NCBI GenBank assembly: GCA_013399015.1 | Contig: VWZX01009068.1 | Coordinates: 1,792,816 to 1,856,815, forward strand | Direction of reading: 5' to 3' | From: Galbula dea | Taxonomy: Eukaryota; Chordata; Aves; Piciformes; Galbulidae | Length of the DNA stretch: 64,000 nt | Shown: positions 1 through 14,101 of the stretch, in pieces | How the letters are laid out: every line of letters starts with the position of its first letter | Numbering within the stretch: the first letter of the stretch is position 1 | The notes under the pieces: generated by a model | The model's input: the letters and a program-made list of their open reading frames with translations, nothing else | What the model was told of the DNA's origin: nothing | Databases searched by the model: none | Program-made: the position numbers and the translations under genes

Positions 1-3000
1 CAGTGGTGACAGGTGTGAGAAATGTAATCCCAGCTAGAAGTCTTTGGGGGGTTTGTCTGTTTCTTGTTTCTATTTTTCCCCCCCTCCTCCTTTTTCAGGG
101 TTTTGTTTGGTTTGGTTTTCTAAAAAGGATGTCAAGACACACAGACAAGTTTGGTACTGCCTATGCAATAGCAAGAGTTTGTGGAATTCCAGTTTCCCTT
201 TAAAGTCCTTCTAAAAGACCACGGCTGCAGACGCAGGTCCCCGAGCTCACACGCTACACGCAGAGACACACGCGTGCGAAAGCACAGTGGGAGACCAGCC
301 TCCAGCCAGCCCCTTAATACCAGCAAAGCACACTTGTCTGTTGGGAGGCAAGCTCTGTGTCACATGCTGGCCTTACAGAAATCTGGCATATAAGGATTAT
401 CCAGAGACCCAGCTACAGTAAGTCAGACCATCACAGCCCTCATTTAAGTGTGTCACTCATTCATTCATCCATTTGGGGATGGGTTTTACTAGTTGCCTGC
501 TTTCCCCTCCCCTTCTCTCTCCACCTCTGATCTGCTTCTCTCTATAGACGAGAATCCTAATTTAATTTCACGCCTCAGCCAGGGAAGTCCTCCTATGGTG
601 CTGCCCACACCACGTGCTGCTGTATTTCACCCACAAAGTAAGACCCTGCACACTTTCCAAGCGTTCATCTGCAAACTCACTTTTCACAGGAAAATAAAAA
701 ACAATTATAAACTAATTTTTAAAAATCTAGCTGTATTAAATAACCTTCTTTCCTATTGCTCAGGGGTTAAGCACACATTTGCTGCTCACTGCTCATTGAT
801 GGCCACTGTGGAAGCTAACTGCAGACATTGTTTTCCTACCAATGGCAAGAAAGAGGTGATGATCAAAAACCAATACCTCATCCTTAAATTCCCTAGATGG
901 GATAGAAATAAACTCAGTACAGAAAGAGGCAAAGCCTTCAAAACTTTCTCACATCCATATCACTTTCACTTGTGATCCCTCAAGATCCTCCAAGCGCAAC
1001 ATCAGCAAACACTTAGTTGGATTTGGTTTTTTTTAAGGGCACATTCAAATTCAGGAGAATATAAAAAGTGAATGGATGAATACCAAAAAATCAGAATGTC
1101 TTAGGGTATCTACCTCACATATCAATACCTATCTGAAAAAAAAAAACCCTAAACAAACAAAAAGTAGTAGCACCAAAAGCAGCAGAAAGTAGTAGCACAG
1201 CAGCTATTCTCCAATCTTTGCCAGGTTTTCCTTCACCTCAAGCACCTTTACTACTGCACCGCTGGCCTCATCCTTGGCTCTTAGTCCACAGCTCAGCTCC
1301 CACAGATGAGTCTCAAATATGTCACAGATTAAAAGAACACAGCAAAACGGGTCAGACTCAAACCCACTAACTAAGCATATGGAAACACACATTTTTTATC
1401 TGGATAATAATCCGATAGGATGGCAGCAAATAAAAAGCATCATACTGAGAAATGAATGTGAGCATTAGCTCTGAAGTTTAGGTCCAATTCAGACATTTGG
1501 AACAAGTCCCACCTCCCCATCACACAGGCTGTTTCTGCTCACAGACCCAGAAGCCAGAGGATCTGAAGAAGTTTCTCTGCCTTCAGAAAGGTACAGTTGT
1601 ACAAGCAGCTGCTGCCCTGCACAAAGGGGGAAGACATGCTTCTTGCCAACAGAACACGCAAAGCCAGCACTCAGGCACGCACACAAAAGCCTCCTCCAAA
1701 AGTTCCAGTTCTTAGAGTATTCATGCATCTTTTTCAAGGCAACAAAAGAGAGCATATGGGTGCTCTTGACTGTTTGAAACGGCTGTAAAGGCGCATCCCA
1801 ATTTATTCTTTTTGCCCCCCACAGCAACACAGTAGCAACTTGTTATAAACACAACTGAAAACATCTGGAACAGATGGGACTGGATTTCCAGCCCAAACAC
1901 AAACCTCACGCACTTTATTACTCTGTAAAGTCTGCTCTTACTGTTGGACACACAACGTGACCTGGCATTTGCCACCATTCCCCGAGTACTGACACGTTCA
2001 AGCCCCTCAGTATGTGTGCATGTGTGCAACCACACCTGCGCATCCTGCATCCCCCTACCCAAAACACCAGTTTCCAAGGCCAGTTTCTCCAAACCATCAA
2101 CAACAGTTGAGGAGCGCAGCGACTGCGAAGCAACAGTCTTGATGGAGGAAAAGGTGGAGAAAAGAGGGGAAAGAAAGGGAACAATTTCCACCACCCGCAA
2201 GGAATAGAGTGCTGGAAATTCACCGAATCCACCCACCTAGTAAAGTGTCTGCTCCAACTCCCCACCACAGCAGAGCATCCTCCCAGCATCGCTCTGCCCA
2301 CTGCTAAGCATCCAGCAGCAGGAACAGACCCCACACTTCCCCCTACCCTCCCAGCAATGGCACCTTCCCTCCCTTGGATCAGTTTATCACATTTAACAGC
2401 CGCACTTTCAAGCTGCGGAGGGTTGGAAAACTGCTTACGACACATAGCAAGGCTGATGCTTCCCCCAAAACACTCGCAGAGCGGATCCGAAGGAGCTGGG
2501 GGGTTTAAAGGGCCAGGAATAGAGCTTGGCTTGCCTTGGCACTATGCCCTGTCACTAATCCGCAGGAGTTTAGTGATTAGACTCCCAAGCGCCACCTCCC
2601 CTGACTTGGTCTTTTCTGCCCTTCTCAGATTACTGAAGGATTTCTTCAGGCCAGAATCTAGCAAGAAAACATCCTCTATGAATTTGCACTGGGGAAATAT
2701 TTCAGCCCCCTACGATTTTTTCAAGTAACATGAAATAGGAGATTTAGAAATTTTTAAATAAATAAATAAAAATCATGTGAAACAACAGAAAAATTTTCAC
2801 TTGGGTCCTCAGAGAAAAACTGGCAGAGTCCCACACAGTGAAGCACTGCAGCAAGAAAAAGTATTTTCACCATATCATGGAGACTTACACGCTGGATAGA
2901 AGAAAGTGGAATTTTTTTTAGGGCCTCAGAACAGAAATGTGCCCTAGTTTAAACCTGGTTTAGCAACTCCTTGTAGTAAGGTAAAAAGCATGGGATGTTC

Positions 3001-3429
3001 AGCCACTTTTTATCTAGATCTACCTCCTCATTACTGCTACTGCAAGGTTTTGGAAACAAATCTAAAAAAATAATTAAAAATAAAGGGTCTCTATTTTTAG
3101 GAGGTTTCTATTTTAAGAGTCTAGATCATCTAAGCAAGTCATATACTATGACAACAAACTGGAGTGAAAAAAAAAAAAAAAGAGCTGCTTAAGTAATTGG
3201 CTTCTCTGGGTAGATAATTAGATCGGTACCAAACGTTTTTAGAAATGACATTATGTGTCAACAGGATGTTAACGAGAGTCATACACAGCCTGCCCAACAC
3301 AGCATGCAACTCCAACTCAATGCAGAAAGAACAAGATCAATTTAATACTAGCAGGGATCCCAGACTTCACAATGGAGAGAGAAGTCAGTATAAAATGGGC
3401 AAAAGTGCAGGATATCAACTCGCACAAAG

Positions 3430-3860
3430 CAGCAGATGAGAAGTCTGGTCTCTGCTGGAAGATGGAGTGCTGCCACCGCCCGGCCACCCAGCCCCTGACA
3501 GCCATAAACACCAGCGCTTTTATAACTTCCTAATTGGTGGGCAGAGAAAAGGAAACTAGTGTTCAGCGTCAATAAAGCAGAAGGGCCGATGGGGCAACAC
3601 GAGCTGTTGTGTGGAGATGCAACCTGCCAGAGTGAAATAAACGCGTAACGTCGCTAGGGAGCGAGAAACCAAAGCTATTAGTTGCTGATAAGCTTTTACA
3701 AGTCTGCCTATTTCAAACGCCTTTTGCAATGAGGAAGAAACTGCAGCAAACTCTGGACTGAACAAAGGGGAAAAAAACCAACAGAGCCAGCTCCGAAACA
3801 GAGAGCAAAATGCAGACCTCATGAAAGTCACATTTAAAAAGCAATCCTTTTGCAATGAGC
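3430..3860. promoter_or_regulatory. Possible conserved non-coding or regulatory block
   Basis: This block has higher GC, several CpGs, a CCAAT box in reverse (attggtgg near 3,535), a TATA-like ttttataa near 3,519 and short homeodomain-like motifs. No simple repeat or stable coding frame explains it. Call rests on texture alone. Confidence 0.2.
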
Positions 3861-6800
3861 CAGAGCACAGAGTGTGTCAACGGCTTCATGGAGGAGAGAG
3901 GACTGCAAACATTGGGTCACAGAGCAGCAATGCCTGCCGGTCCTGAAAACAGGAATACAAAAAGGACCGGGTCAAACCCCTGGACCAAAATGTGCCTGCT
4001 CTGCCACGCAGCACAACAGCTTCAGCTCTACAGGCGGTAGGTGTTTTGGAAGCTGTTAACCTCTGTGGGAAAGGCAAGTGAAATAAGATCTTCCTGAGCA
4101 TACAGAATCATCCATCCTCATCTGCTTCTCTGAGCCTGGCATCATTTACCTGCCAAGAGTTTTTCCTCAGAAAGCTATTCATAAAGTGGAATGGAAACAC
4201 AATGGACAAGCCTCTGACAGCCTGATATGTTTGGACACGTCAATATCTGCTACACAAGAGGTCTCCCGTAGCTCTGCTATTCCTCCCTGTGCTAACAGGA
4301 ACAAGCTCAGAGTGACCCACATGCACACATCCAGCTGTTTTTCTGCTGCTGGTTATCATGACCAGAGTTTACAAAAAGGCTCCCTGCAAGGTCTAAGAGG
4401 CCTGCTCATAACAACCAAGCTGGCATTCAGCATCCTTCACAAAACGGAGATGTGTCGTCCACCACCCACACTACTTGTTACAAGCAACATCACTCAACCT
4501 TCAACTACAGATGGAACAACACAACCAACAGCTAGACCTGGAGGCTTACTCAGAAGAGAGACACAGTGTCTGGACTTGAGTAGAGCCACCAAAGGCTCCC
4601 CTGTGAATGATAACCAGTGCTTCCACCAAGCCACCCAAGTTAGATGTCAAGTGTGTGTGTATGTGTGCCTGTATCCCAAAGATAATGAGTCAATAAGCTA
4701 AACAGATTTCTTCTGTCATTGAGCTGTGTAGAGACAGACATAACTATTTCTTTTCTCTGCAACCTGTGAAGCATTCAGATTCCAAGTAAACAGGAAACTA
4801 GGAAGTAGACTTGGTCCCAGTTGATGCTCTCTCACAGCCCATATGCAAATGCCTGAATAAACAGACCAAATATGACCGATTCCATTTTAGGGGCTAGATG
4901 GGTTTTGTTTTTGTCACAAAGCTGCATATGGGTTCTATCACACAGAAAAATGAGCTTCTGACTATACTCAGCACAGTCTGGTTGATGCACTTTCAGAACA
5001 CATTGCCAAATTTATCTTGGATGCATTTCCCCCTGTCAGCTCTAAAACAGCATTTATTTACATGCTTTCTCAGCAAAAGGTTGTACTCACTAGAGGCAGA
5101 GGAGGACAGAAGCTGCTTCTTTATGCAGAAAGAACTTGCACTATAATACTTTAAAATCCAAACATAAGCCCAGCTTCTTTTAAAATAACTCTTGACAATC
5201 AACGGGGAACTGATACTCAAGACGACCGCTTTGCATAACGCAGTCAAATATAGCAGATGCAGAAAGACTCATCTCAGATCTTCCTCCTCCTGCAGATGAC
5301 TTTTCTGAATGGAGAATTTCTTCTCTCCAGAGCAATATCAATCATCTCCTGGACAGAACTCTGAGACACCTACAAATGCTACATGACTAAAACCTGGAAG
5401 TGTGAGCAGCACGGTGCCAGAGCACCCTTTTTCTGACAGTGCAGGGCACACAAGGAAAGGCTGGAACATACATAGACTTGCAGAAGCACTTACGGTTTGA
5501 TTTGGTTTGGGCTGTGCTTCACCCTTCTGCAGTACCAACTCCAAATTCTAGTTACAATGAACTGCCAGCATGTCTTGGATCACTATACATGTGGCAGTTG
5601 CTGTAGTGAAATGTGGAGCAGGCAAAAAGTAAGAAAGCTTTATAAGTTTATCATCTTGCTGCCAACCTACAAGCAGCTGCAAGTTCTGGATTACTTGTGT
5701 TTTCAAAGGGCATGCCAAAATTCAAAGGTTCATTGCTGCCTCCTCCTGCCTCTCAAGCATGACAGTGACATAAGCCTTTCATCACTTGACACTGAAGGAC
5801 ACTTGTTAAAGGGGTTTCAGAGAAAAGATAAGCAAAACACAGAGTAAATGTGCCCCTCAACAGCCCACATGAATCACTGAGGTTATACCTTCCACCCTCC
5901 TCTTCTTCAGGGTTTGAAATAAAAGTCCCATTACAGGTTTAAATACAAGTCTCAGTTCTTGACTAGATCTTGTTTCCAAAAACTCTTAGTGACTGGAACA
6001 TCAAGAACTCTTCAAGGTTTATCTCAACTCACTGGTGAAGGTTATGAGAGCATCTTCCTGAAACCAAGGTAAGAATTATTTGACAAAGTCAGTCAAAGAA
6101 TTTGGATGTCAATTTAATTCTCTGACAATATCAGAAGAACCCTTCAATTTGGATATGCTCCAAAAATGAAATAACTACTAGGAAAAATAATTATGAGTGA
6201 ATGAAATTGGAGTTTTCTTCTGCACAAACAAGAAAGTAACATTATCCAAACACAAGGCAGGATACTGGCACTGAACCCTGGGGTAGGTGTAGCAGTTGAA
6301 GCCATTGTTTTATTATCTTTGGATTGCTTACCATAAAATGACACAACTCTATAAAACTACTCAGTTTGCTTTCGTTTCCTCCTCTTAAAGGAAACCATGG
6401 AGCTCTACCTTCAGTCATACCAGCATGGAGAAGTCCACATTTCATTCCAGCTTAATTTGAAAATTGCAGCATCTCAGTTCAAGCCCTTCCTGCAGCAGAG
6501 TGAGGTGAACCTCTACAGCCAAGCACCTGTTCCTGAAATCCTCCACATAGATCTGCTGTGTTTAAAGTAGCTGGACCCAGAAAGGGGTTTAGAGACACTG
6601 TGAAAGGAATTCAAGACTGCACTTACGTAGGAGCTTTATGAGATGAGCCAGTCAACAGGAAGAAGTGATTTTGGATAGCAAATATTATGAATATATCTGT
6701 TTAATGTTAATATAAACCAGACATTTTCATGCTTAATTTTCTGCAAAGCATGAAATATAAATCACCAAAAAAAGGGTTTTTTTCTAGAGGCAGAATGGTG

Positions 6801-8106
6801 TCAGGTTTTAAATCTACAAGCAGGAGTGGATTTTTCCTACAACTTATTATTTCAAAACAGCCTGAGGGATCTAATTTTTTTTTTATGCCATTTATTACCA
6901 TGACAATGTCACGTCCTGCAGTAGTTTTGTTACAGTTTAATGCCTTATAGGCAACTTGTTACTAGACTGTTTCACACATCCAACTGACTATCCCTACTAA
7001 CTTTATTTTTCAGTTTTGCATACTAATGGAAAAAAGTTCAATTAGGCATTGAAGAGTTCCTAAAATATTCCCCACCTGCTGCAGAACACGTGCTCGGGGA
7101 GAAAACAAGAAAAAGGTAAGCAAATTCTTAGGAGTAGATCAAAAATGGGAAAGTGACAGGAGAAGAACGGGTATTTCAGGAGTGGACTAAACAAGAAACA
7201 AACATGAAAGATGACTTCAAGCCATACAGCACACATCTGCCCCACTTAAAGAAAACTAGGCAGTGTACAACAGATTTATAATTTAGCGCATGACTTGAGG
7301 CTCAATAAACCTTAGATGAAACTGCTCCAGAGGGCTGATTTATGAGAGCATTTTCATGTGCTCCTCAACTAAACCCGTGTCTATTTAAAAAACAGCCCTG
7401 TTTTATTAAGTAGTTGCTCTTTGTTCAAGCCTCGTCTAAGAGCTCTTTGGGAGAAATCTGTGCTGAAGTGTATTGTGTCATGAGACTAGGTATCACAGAC
7501 TAAGAGCTGCCTGCAATATTACAAGCATGTATTTTACATCAGCTCAGCACACAACTTTAAAACAGGTACAAGACTTGAAAAGAACAGAAGAGACAGGGGA
7601 TCTGTATACACCTACATACAAACCTAAACAAAGAAAAAGTAACTGTGGGAAATCCTTCAGCATCTGCTGAAGCAAGGTATGGGTACTGTGGAACTGACAC
7701 AGCATTTCCTACCTACAGACAAGGATGTTAAGGTGAGTGCCTCAGCCTTGCCAGAGTGCCTACTAAAAAGAAAAGTTTTATCTGAAATGGGAGTTCCTTG
7801 GTTTAAGTCCATTTCCCACCCAGCAAAGAACAGTTAGTGTGTACAATGTGGGGTGTGGCAGCACACCCAGTGGCACCATTAACCCGGACATGGTTTTCTC
7901 TGGGGAAAAGAATCCAGCACTCTCAATCCCAGCAAGCAGCTCCTGCATTCATTCTCTCATGTGACTGTTTTGGGCAAAAGTCTCTTCTCCGTAGCAGTAA
8001 CCCCCAGCACATAAAATACCCCCAACTGACACAAAATGTGTGAAACCAGGTTGTATCTTAGTTTCAGCTTTGTAATTAGAGTTCAGAACTTTACCCTTCC
8101 TTCAGC

Positions 8107-8181
8107 ATCCCTGCCCATGGCAGGGGGGTTGGAACTAGATGATCTTTAAGGTCCCTTCCAACCTCAGCCATTCTATGATTC
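8107..8181 (+). mobile_element. CR1 LINE 3' end fragment
   Basis: Contains the typical avian CR1 terminus: a ggttggaactagatgatctt core, then ggtcccttccaac and an attctatgatt-like tail. This is a 5'-truncated, non-autonomous copy; no coding frame remains. Confidence 0.85.
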
Positions 8182-11100
8182 AGGCTTCATAATTCGAAAT
8201 GAGTAACCCCTCAAGATGCACGTTTCCTCCCAAGCATCTCCAAGATGCTTAAGTCATTCTAAAAGCATCACAAAACTCTGGACCACTAACAAGCAGGCCC
8301 AGGTCCCAGCCAAGCACGCTGTACAGAACGTATGCTGGCTTTCTGATGGGAGAAAGACAGACAATACTTGATCCAGCACAAAGCTCCACTGGCAGGGGCA
8401 GAAAGCCTGGCTGTATAAAACGTTTTGGACAACTCTGAAGCAGCCAAGAGAGCTAATGCACTTTCAGCACTTCAGAGAGTGCAGTGACAGCATTTCTGAT
8501 CCAATTCTCGGTGTTCTGAAGTGATAAGCGGTTTCACGATATGCTGGTTTCAAAATCATAATCCAGCATAAAGGATATTTTTAACACAGATGATTTCAGT
8601 AATCTGCTTCAACTCTCAAGCTCAAACACAGTCCATGTGGCACAAGCTGAGCAGCTCAGAACAGTGTCACAAGCAGAAGCTTCTTGAAATGTCCTTATCA
8701 CCAAAACCCCCATGCAACTCTGGTGTGAGCTGTCCAACCAGTCACCCCATCCACATGTCAGCACAAACACACAGTCCAAACAGAGGAAAGACAACTTCTC
8801 CAAAAATATTAGATGAGTGAGAAAATTAGTGGGCTTTCAGAGACTTAAGTGCTCCAAGTTAATCTCATCCTTAAGTGACAACTGCTCATCCAGAAGCCTT
8901 TGTAGCACCTATTCTCCAGGAGACAAGACAAAATCTTTTCCAAAGCAGGCCACTGGCACTGGTATCAGCGCATGTAGAAAATGCTAACTAAATAACAGTC
9001 AACCAAAACTACTGCTGACCTGATAGCTAGAAACGTAAACGGCCAATTTTCAACTAAACAGCTTTTTTGCCTCTGCTAGGTGCAATGGGAGGGGAAAAAG
9101 AAAGAATCCAAAACCCAGTAATAAAACCAAAACACAAACCAATGCACCATTTACAATGAAGAAACAACATTTCCAGAGACAAGAGATGAGAAGGGAGAGA
9201 AATGCAAAAATAAGTTATTTAAAAACCATCTGAGAATAAACTGAACTAAAGAATGTCATCATTTCCACCAATCTAAGCTCCAGTCAGAACAACAGAAGAA
9301 AGTCAGTCATAGCCCACAGCACCACGAAGCCAGGGAGCCATTCTGTCTCTCAAGAGCACCAAGTGCTTAGCAAAACATCAATTACACCAGCACAAGCCCC
9401 AGAACCCAAAGGACACAGGTCCCTTAAAAATGACACCCACAAGGATCACTGAGCAGAAATGTGACTGCAGATGACAATTCCTGGCTGCACTGACACAGTA
9501 AACTCATGATTCTGCTCAAGGAGACCAGCTTGTTGTGCCTTCTGGGGGCTACGATTAGTCTGCTGGGACAAAAACAGCTACATTTGACCCCGGCTGTTGC
9601 TAACCAGACCCGTGTCCATATGCAGGGAAGCTTTTCCACTACTCAGAATTTCATATCATGATATCAGACAATTGAATTTGTATGTGGGTTTGCCAATATT
9701 ATCAGGCAAAGAAAATAGGTGTCATGGAGCACCAGCAGTCATTGGGATAAAAGACAGCCCCAGTACCATGTCCACTAGCCTCACAAAAAAGCTCATCCAC
9801 ACATTCACTCCCTTGAAAGCACCCACAAAGAAAGCAAACAGATTTTTGTACACTTCTCAGTACAATTCCCTGCAGCAGTCACAAGGAAGCAGGTCACCAG
9901 TGTAGGTAGCAAAGCATTACCTTGCCCTTCCGTTTGCTCTGCTGACACAGAGTGATGTGAGTAATGCACTGCAGTGACCCACTTACCACCTTGACATCGA
10001 CAAGCGGTGCCACTGAAGAGCAGACCAAGCCTGTGACCTTTAAACTCGGACCTGCAGACTATCAATTAGCTGTTAATAAGGGTTTGGCCCAGACCAGGGG
10101 CACATGATTGCGTTTTTGCTGCATTAGTCAGCGAACAAAGCAATGCAGGTTCTTTCACCACTAGGACACCAACTTAAACAGGAGGAACATGATGCAGCAT
10201 AAAAGCAGAGTGGTATAAGCAGACATTGCATGATCCGGCATAAAGTCAACCCATTTAGAAATGTTAAAACTCACTTTACCAGCAAAATTGAGTTTTCTAC
10301 TGGATTGGCATTTTGCTTCATGGGAGACTCATGTTCTTAATTTGGTTCCAAGTGCCCTAAAGCTGGATTTGCTGTATCTTCCAACTGCAGCCAAGAGCGC
10401 ATAACCGAACTGCTGAGCAGGCAACTCCCAAGTTTTAACAAGACTGTCCTCCAGTTGACATCCATTTAAGGGCAGCCCAAAATAGACCCACTCATATCAG
10501 CCTAAAACAAGACTGAGAACAAAACAGTAACACAAGAGCTGAGAAGTGTTTCTTGCCAGAAAGTGTTCATAGCTACTTCTTAAGAACTCCTTTCCAGTGA
10601 CCCATCATCATGGAAGAACAACTTGTGGGAAAGAAATTTGGCAGGATCTCAGTGATAACTGATAAACAGCATTCTTGCGGGAGGTCCTGGGTCCTCCAAA
10701 GTAACCTAAAACAAGTATAGTGACTAATGAGTTTGTCCAGAAGACCAAGCAGCTTTCTGGAAGAGAAAAAGAGGAAATAGGACTTTAACAGAGGTTTCTC
10801 TTTTGGACAATGTCTGAAACACCTCATTAGATCTAGGAATGGACTTTGGAAAAAAAAAAAAAAAAAAAACACCGAACAAAAAAACCAACATTCTTCTGGA
10901 TAAAAACAGCCTGAAAAGTCAAGATCACTTCCATCTTCCTTTACCAAAGGACGGCTACTCATGTTTGTTGGATTCCTGTAGCACTTTCATAGCCACTCCT
11001 GCAAGTTTGTCACTAGAACAAGTTCCTCTCCCTGTATCAGTAGCTGCCTCCTTCCAACTCCAGTAATAAAACAGAGCATTAGTCCATAAACATGAACTTC

Positions 11101-12339
11101 CTAGACATCCTTAAAATGTTCTCTTCAGAAAGGAGAGTTTTCCCAGGTCCCTATGCAACTCAGCCCATTATCAATGAGGATTTCATGCCATGGCATGGTA
11201 ACATGAGCAAGATATATATAAAAAAAAAGTATAGCTCCCTCATTCTCTTTCCTCTTCTTCCTGAATTCTGTAAAGTAAGAGTTCCTATTTCTGCTTTAGA
11301 ACTATAAACTCAAAAGCATCTTCAAGAGCCATAGTAACGTGCTGGTTGATTTTAAGTACAGCCATGAGATTTCGTGTGTGGTGCCCGTGAGAGTCAAGTT
11401 AGGGAGGTAACAGGCCAGGAACTGCACACTAAATCTGATATACAAGTACACTGGACCGGACTTATCTGCACATGTTGATCCACTGTCTGCTTTCATCCTC
11501 TTTTTCACATACATCTGCCTAAAAATTTGGAGGCAGCTATTCTTTGGGATGAAACCTCAGAAAATCAACTATTACAGGCCCAAAACAGTTGTTTTGCTTT
11601 GTTAATATGTATTCGTAACAGCAGAAGAGGATAAAGCAACTTGTACACTCCTTTCTAGGCTGGCAGGGCCAAGACAATGTTTAACTGACCTACAGATTTT
11701 AAGAAAAAATAATAAATAGAAAACTAATTTTGCAGTTTGGTATACCAGCTGTGGCCACAAAGTCATCCAGCATGTCTGGGAATGGAGAGGGCAATGAGAG
11801 GCAACATGAGAGGTCAGCACCCATTGAGCAGAACCTGCCCAAACTGGTCATCGGCTAGCCTCTCCATAGGTGCTCCAATTCATTCCCAACTCAACAGAAA
11901 TCCTTCCGACCAGTATTCCTGGGCACTGTACTTAGATAAATTAGTGCCTGCAAATATCACCAGTCATCTTAACTAGAAATCTCCATTCCAGAAGAGTGTA
12001 CAGCAGTGGCCAACTCCAGCTAATTTTCAACAGAGTTTGGCTATGAAGCTGCCTTTTGTCCCTTTGATGATAAGGGTCTAGTAAACAACAAAGATAAAAG
12101 TAACTCCTTGGTGACTCTGGCCAAGTCATAGACATCTTAACCATCGCTGATGGCACTCTTAAATACAGACTATAACTGCCTATCACTAAACCGAGCTCGT
12201 AAATCTTCAGCTAATAACCAATTTCTTGGAGATACTAGTTAACAAAGAACAGCTTTATGCCCAGCACCTAATTGCAATATGGCTGTTTAAAGGTAAAAGA
12301 AAATAATCTAAAGTAATATTAAATCCCAGTTATCTGCAC

Positions 12340-12439
12340 CCATTATCTTGCATTTTTTTATTGCTAAGTGGAATGACTGGTCCAGGAACAGAGCCAGAAA
12401 AGTTGGGCTGATATCACAGTTTAAGACGTCATCACAATA
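12340..12439 (-). CDS. Possible exon of gene Y (12.4 kb)
   Basis: 33 codons open from acceptor aattcgaaattctcag, including CDISPTFLALFLDQSFHLAI, to a weak donor ATGG|GTGCAG. The start phase (0) does not match the 13.7 kb exon directly, so an exon between them would be needed. Function unknown. Confidence 0.25.
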
Positions 12440-13702
12440 CTGAGAATTTCGAATTATTCAAATTAGTTACCCAGAAGTATATGGACATCTGTGAAAAAAC
12501 ACTAGGTCCCTTCCCTGTGTTACAAGTCAAGCCTCTCCTGGAAAATACTGAGCTGTCTGCACTCAAGGCACTATTGTACCAAGAATACTTAATGCAAAGG
12601 TGTCTCATTCATCATTTAGAATTTAAAATGCAGAAACAAGTTCAAGAAAGATGGCTTCGTTTGTACAAAAGTAATTACAGAAACTTTCAGAGTACACAGA
12701 AACCTCTAAGCACTCCCACAGTTCTTCACTGCTGAAGGCTCAGAGGACATCCAGGTTACTTGCCAGGAGATATATTTTGAGCACAATGAGCTGAAGTTGG
12801 TTTTGCAATGCTTTTTAATAAATTAAGTTGTATATCCAATGTTCAGTGAACTGCACTGGCTCTGGGCACTTCTAGCTTGATCTTTAATTTGAGTAATTAT
12901 TTTAAAAGCTGGAGACACGATCTCCCTTTAATTCAGTGTCTGGAGAGGATTTTGACACCGTTAACATAGAGTTGGGGTTTCCACAGAGCAGTTTTGCAGT
13001 GTATTCCCTTTCAACAAAAACTGTACACTCCAATTTTGGCAAAGGGAACGGATGGGTGATCGAAACAAAACTTATGATATATGGAGGCTTTTCTTTGCAT
13101 CAATTCCTGCTGTTTCACTGTTTTATTCACAGGTCCAGAGTATCTGCCCCAGGTTAAACTAGAGTATGATGATCAGAGTTACTATTATCACTGCAATCAC
13201 TCCTACTTCAAACAGGAATAAGCCATGAAATTGAGTAGTCAGAGCATCATGGTTGTAGCCGAATGCCCACAATACTCTAGGAAGGGTGCCTGGGCTTGCC
13301 TACATTGTCAGTGGAGCACAGGCCCAAGCCTACACTCAAGCCCAGACTTGCTCACATTCTTTCCATGCTAGCAGGCTCTCAGGCTTAGCTTCAGAGCCCT
13401 GCTAACGTGGAAAATTTAAGGCCTACCACAAAGCTCAGCAGACCCTTCTTGCCACTGGACACCAGCAAGGTGCAACGTATGTGCTAGCACTCAAGCCAGT
13501 CTTGTCCAGCACAGTGGTCAACTGCTCCGCACAAAAACCATGAGGCTTTGAGACAGGGAAGCTCTGAGCTCTTTGAGCTCCCAGGCTTTGCATGCCGAAG
13601 TCTATTCACAGTCTCAATGGCATCACTGCCAGGGACAATGAGAGCTCAGCGCAGGACAGAGCACTCCTTTCCCACACAGCCCACTTGGGGAGTCACTCTT
13701 AC

Positions 13703-13738
13703 ACATTCTCAGTTGGGCATCTAATCGACCCAACTCAT
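13703..13738 (-). CDS. Small candidate exon of gene Y (13.7 kb)
   Basis: The exon is 36 bases, completing the split codon of the 14.1 kb exon as Asp and reading ELGRLDAQLRM, then leaving one base at donor AATGT|GTAAGA. The acceptor (gaagttcagtag) is fair. It is phase-consistent but short. Confidence 0.28.
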
Positions 13739-14008
13739 CTACTGAACTTCAGCAGGTACTCAGTCTTTGTTTTGCTTTTAAGGCTTAGCTAAATTTTCTT
13801 CCAGTGGTTCTCACATTTTCATCCCTATAACACTGTTTAAAAGAGACCTTCTGAATGGGTCTATTTTCAGTTTAATGTTTCACAAAGTTCTATTTTAGTT
13901 CTTTTTACAAGCCATCCACATTAAGCAGAGTGAAGCATCTGGCTTATTAATGCATTAATCAAAGGAAGCTTTCTCCAAATTCAAATCACAGAAAAGGCAC
14001 ACACTCAC

Positions 14009-14101
14009 CTTCTCCTCTACTAAGCAAACTGAAACGCTTCTTCTGACGTAAGAGCATATTCAGAACTGATTTACCCTCAAAAGGTGTCAAAATCCACTTC
14101 C
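14009..14101 (-). CDS. Candidate coding exon of gene Y (14.1 kb)
   Basis: The exon is 93 bases with acceptor aactatccatgtctag and a very strong donor GAAG|GTGAGTG. Two leading bases and 30 codons read KWILTPFEGKSVLNMLLRQK and then KRFSLLSRGE, leaving one base. The other frames hit stops early, and CpG codons are retained in a CpG-poor setting. It joins in phase to the 13.7 kb candidate. Basic residues cluster in the middle. Function unknown. Confidence 0.42.

Larger units (their letters stand above)
1..12330. other. Left arm: intron-like sequence
   Basis: Mostly AT-rich, A/C-skewed sequence with one CR1 3' end at 8,107-8,181 and A-runs near 3,167 and 10,850. Frames of up to 175 codons occur (1,918-2,445 minus; 4,186-4,701 plus) without splice signals or convincing composition. 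Splice-like fragments near 9,920-10,010 on the minus strand and at 7,081-7,115 on the plus strand are too small to call. Stretches at 2,470-2,640 and 3,430-3,860 look less decayed than their surroundings. Confidence 0.4.

Noticed and set aside
40..130. Pyrimidine tract ending in ctttttcag on the plus strand
   Set aside because: The downstream sequence is T/G low complexity without a sensible frame, so a real acceptor is unlikely.
1918..2445. 175-codon minus-strand open frame
   Set aside because: Overlaps another long minus frame and a plus frame in the same bases; no splice or start context favours any of them.
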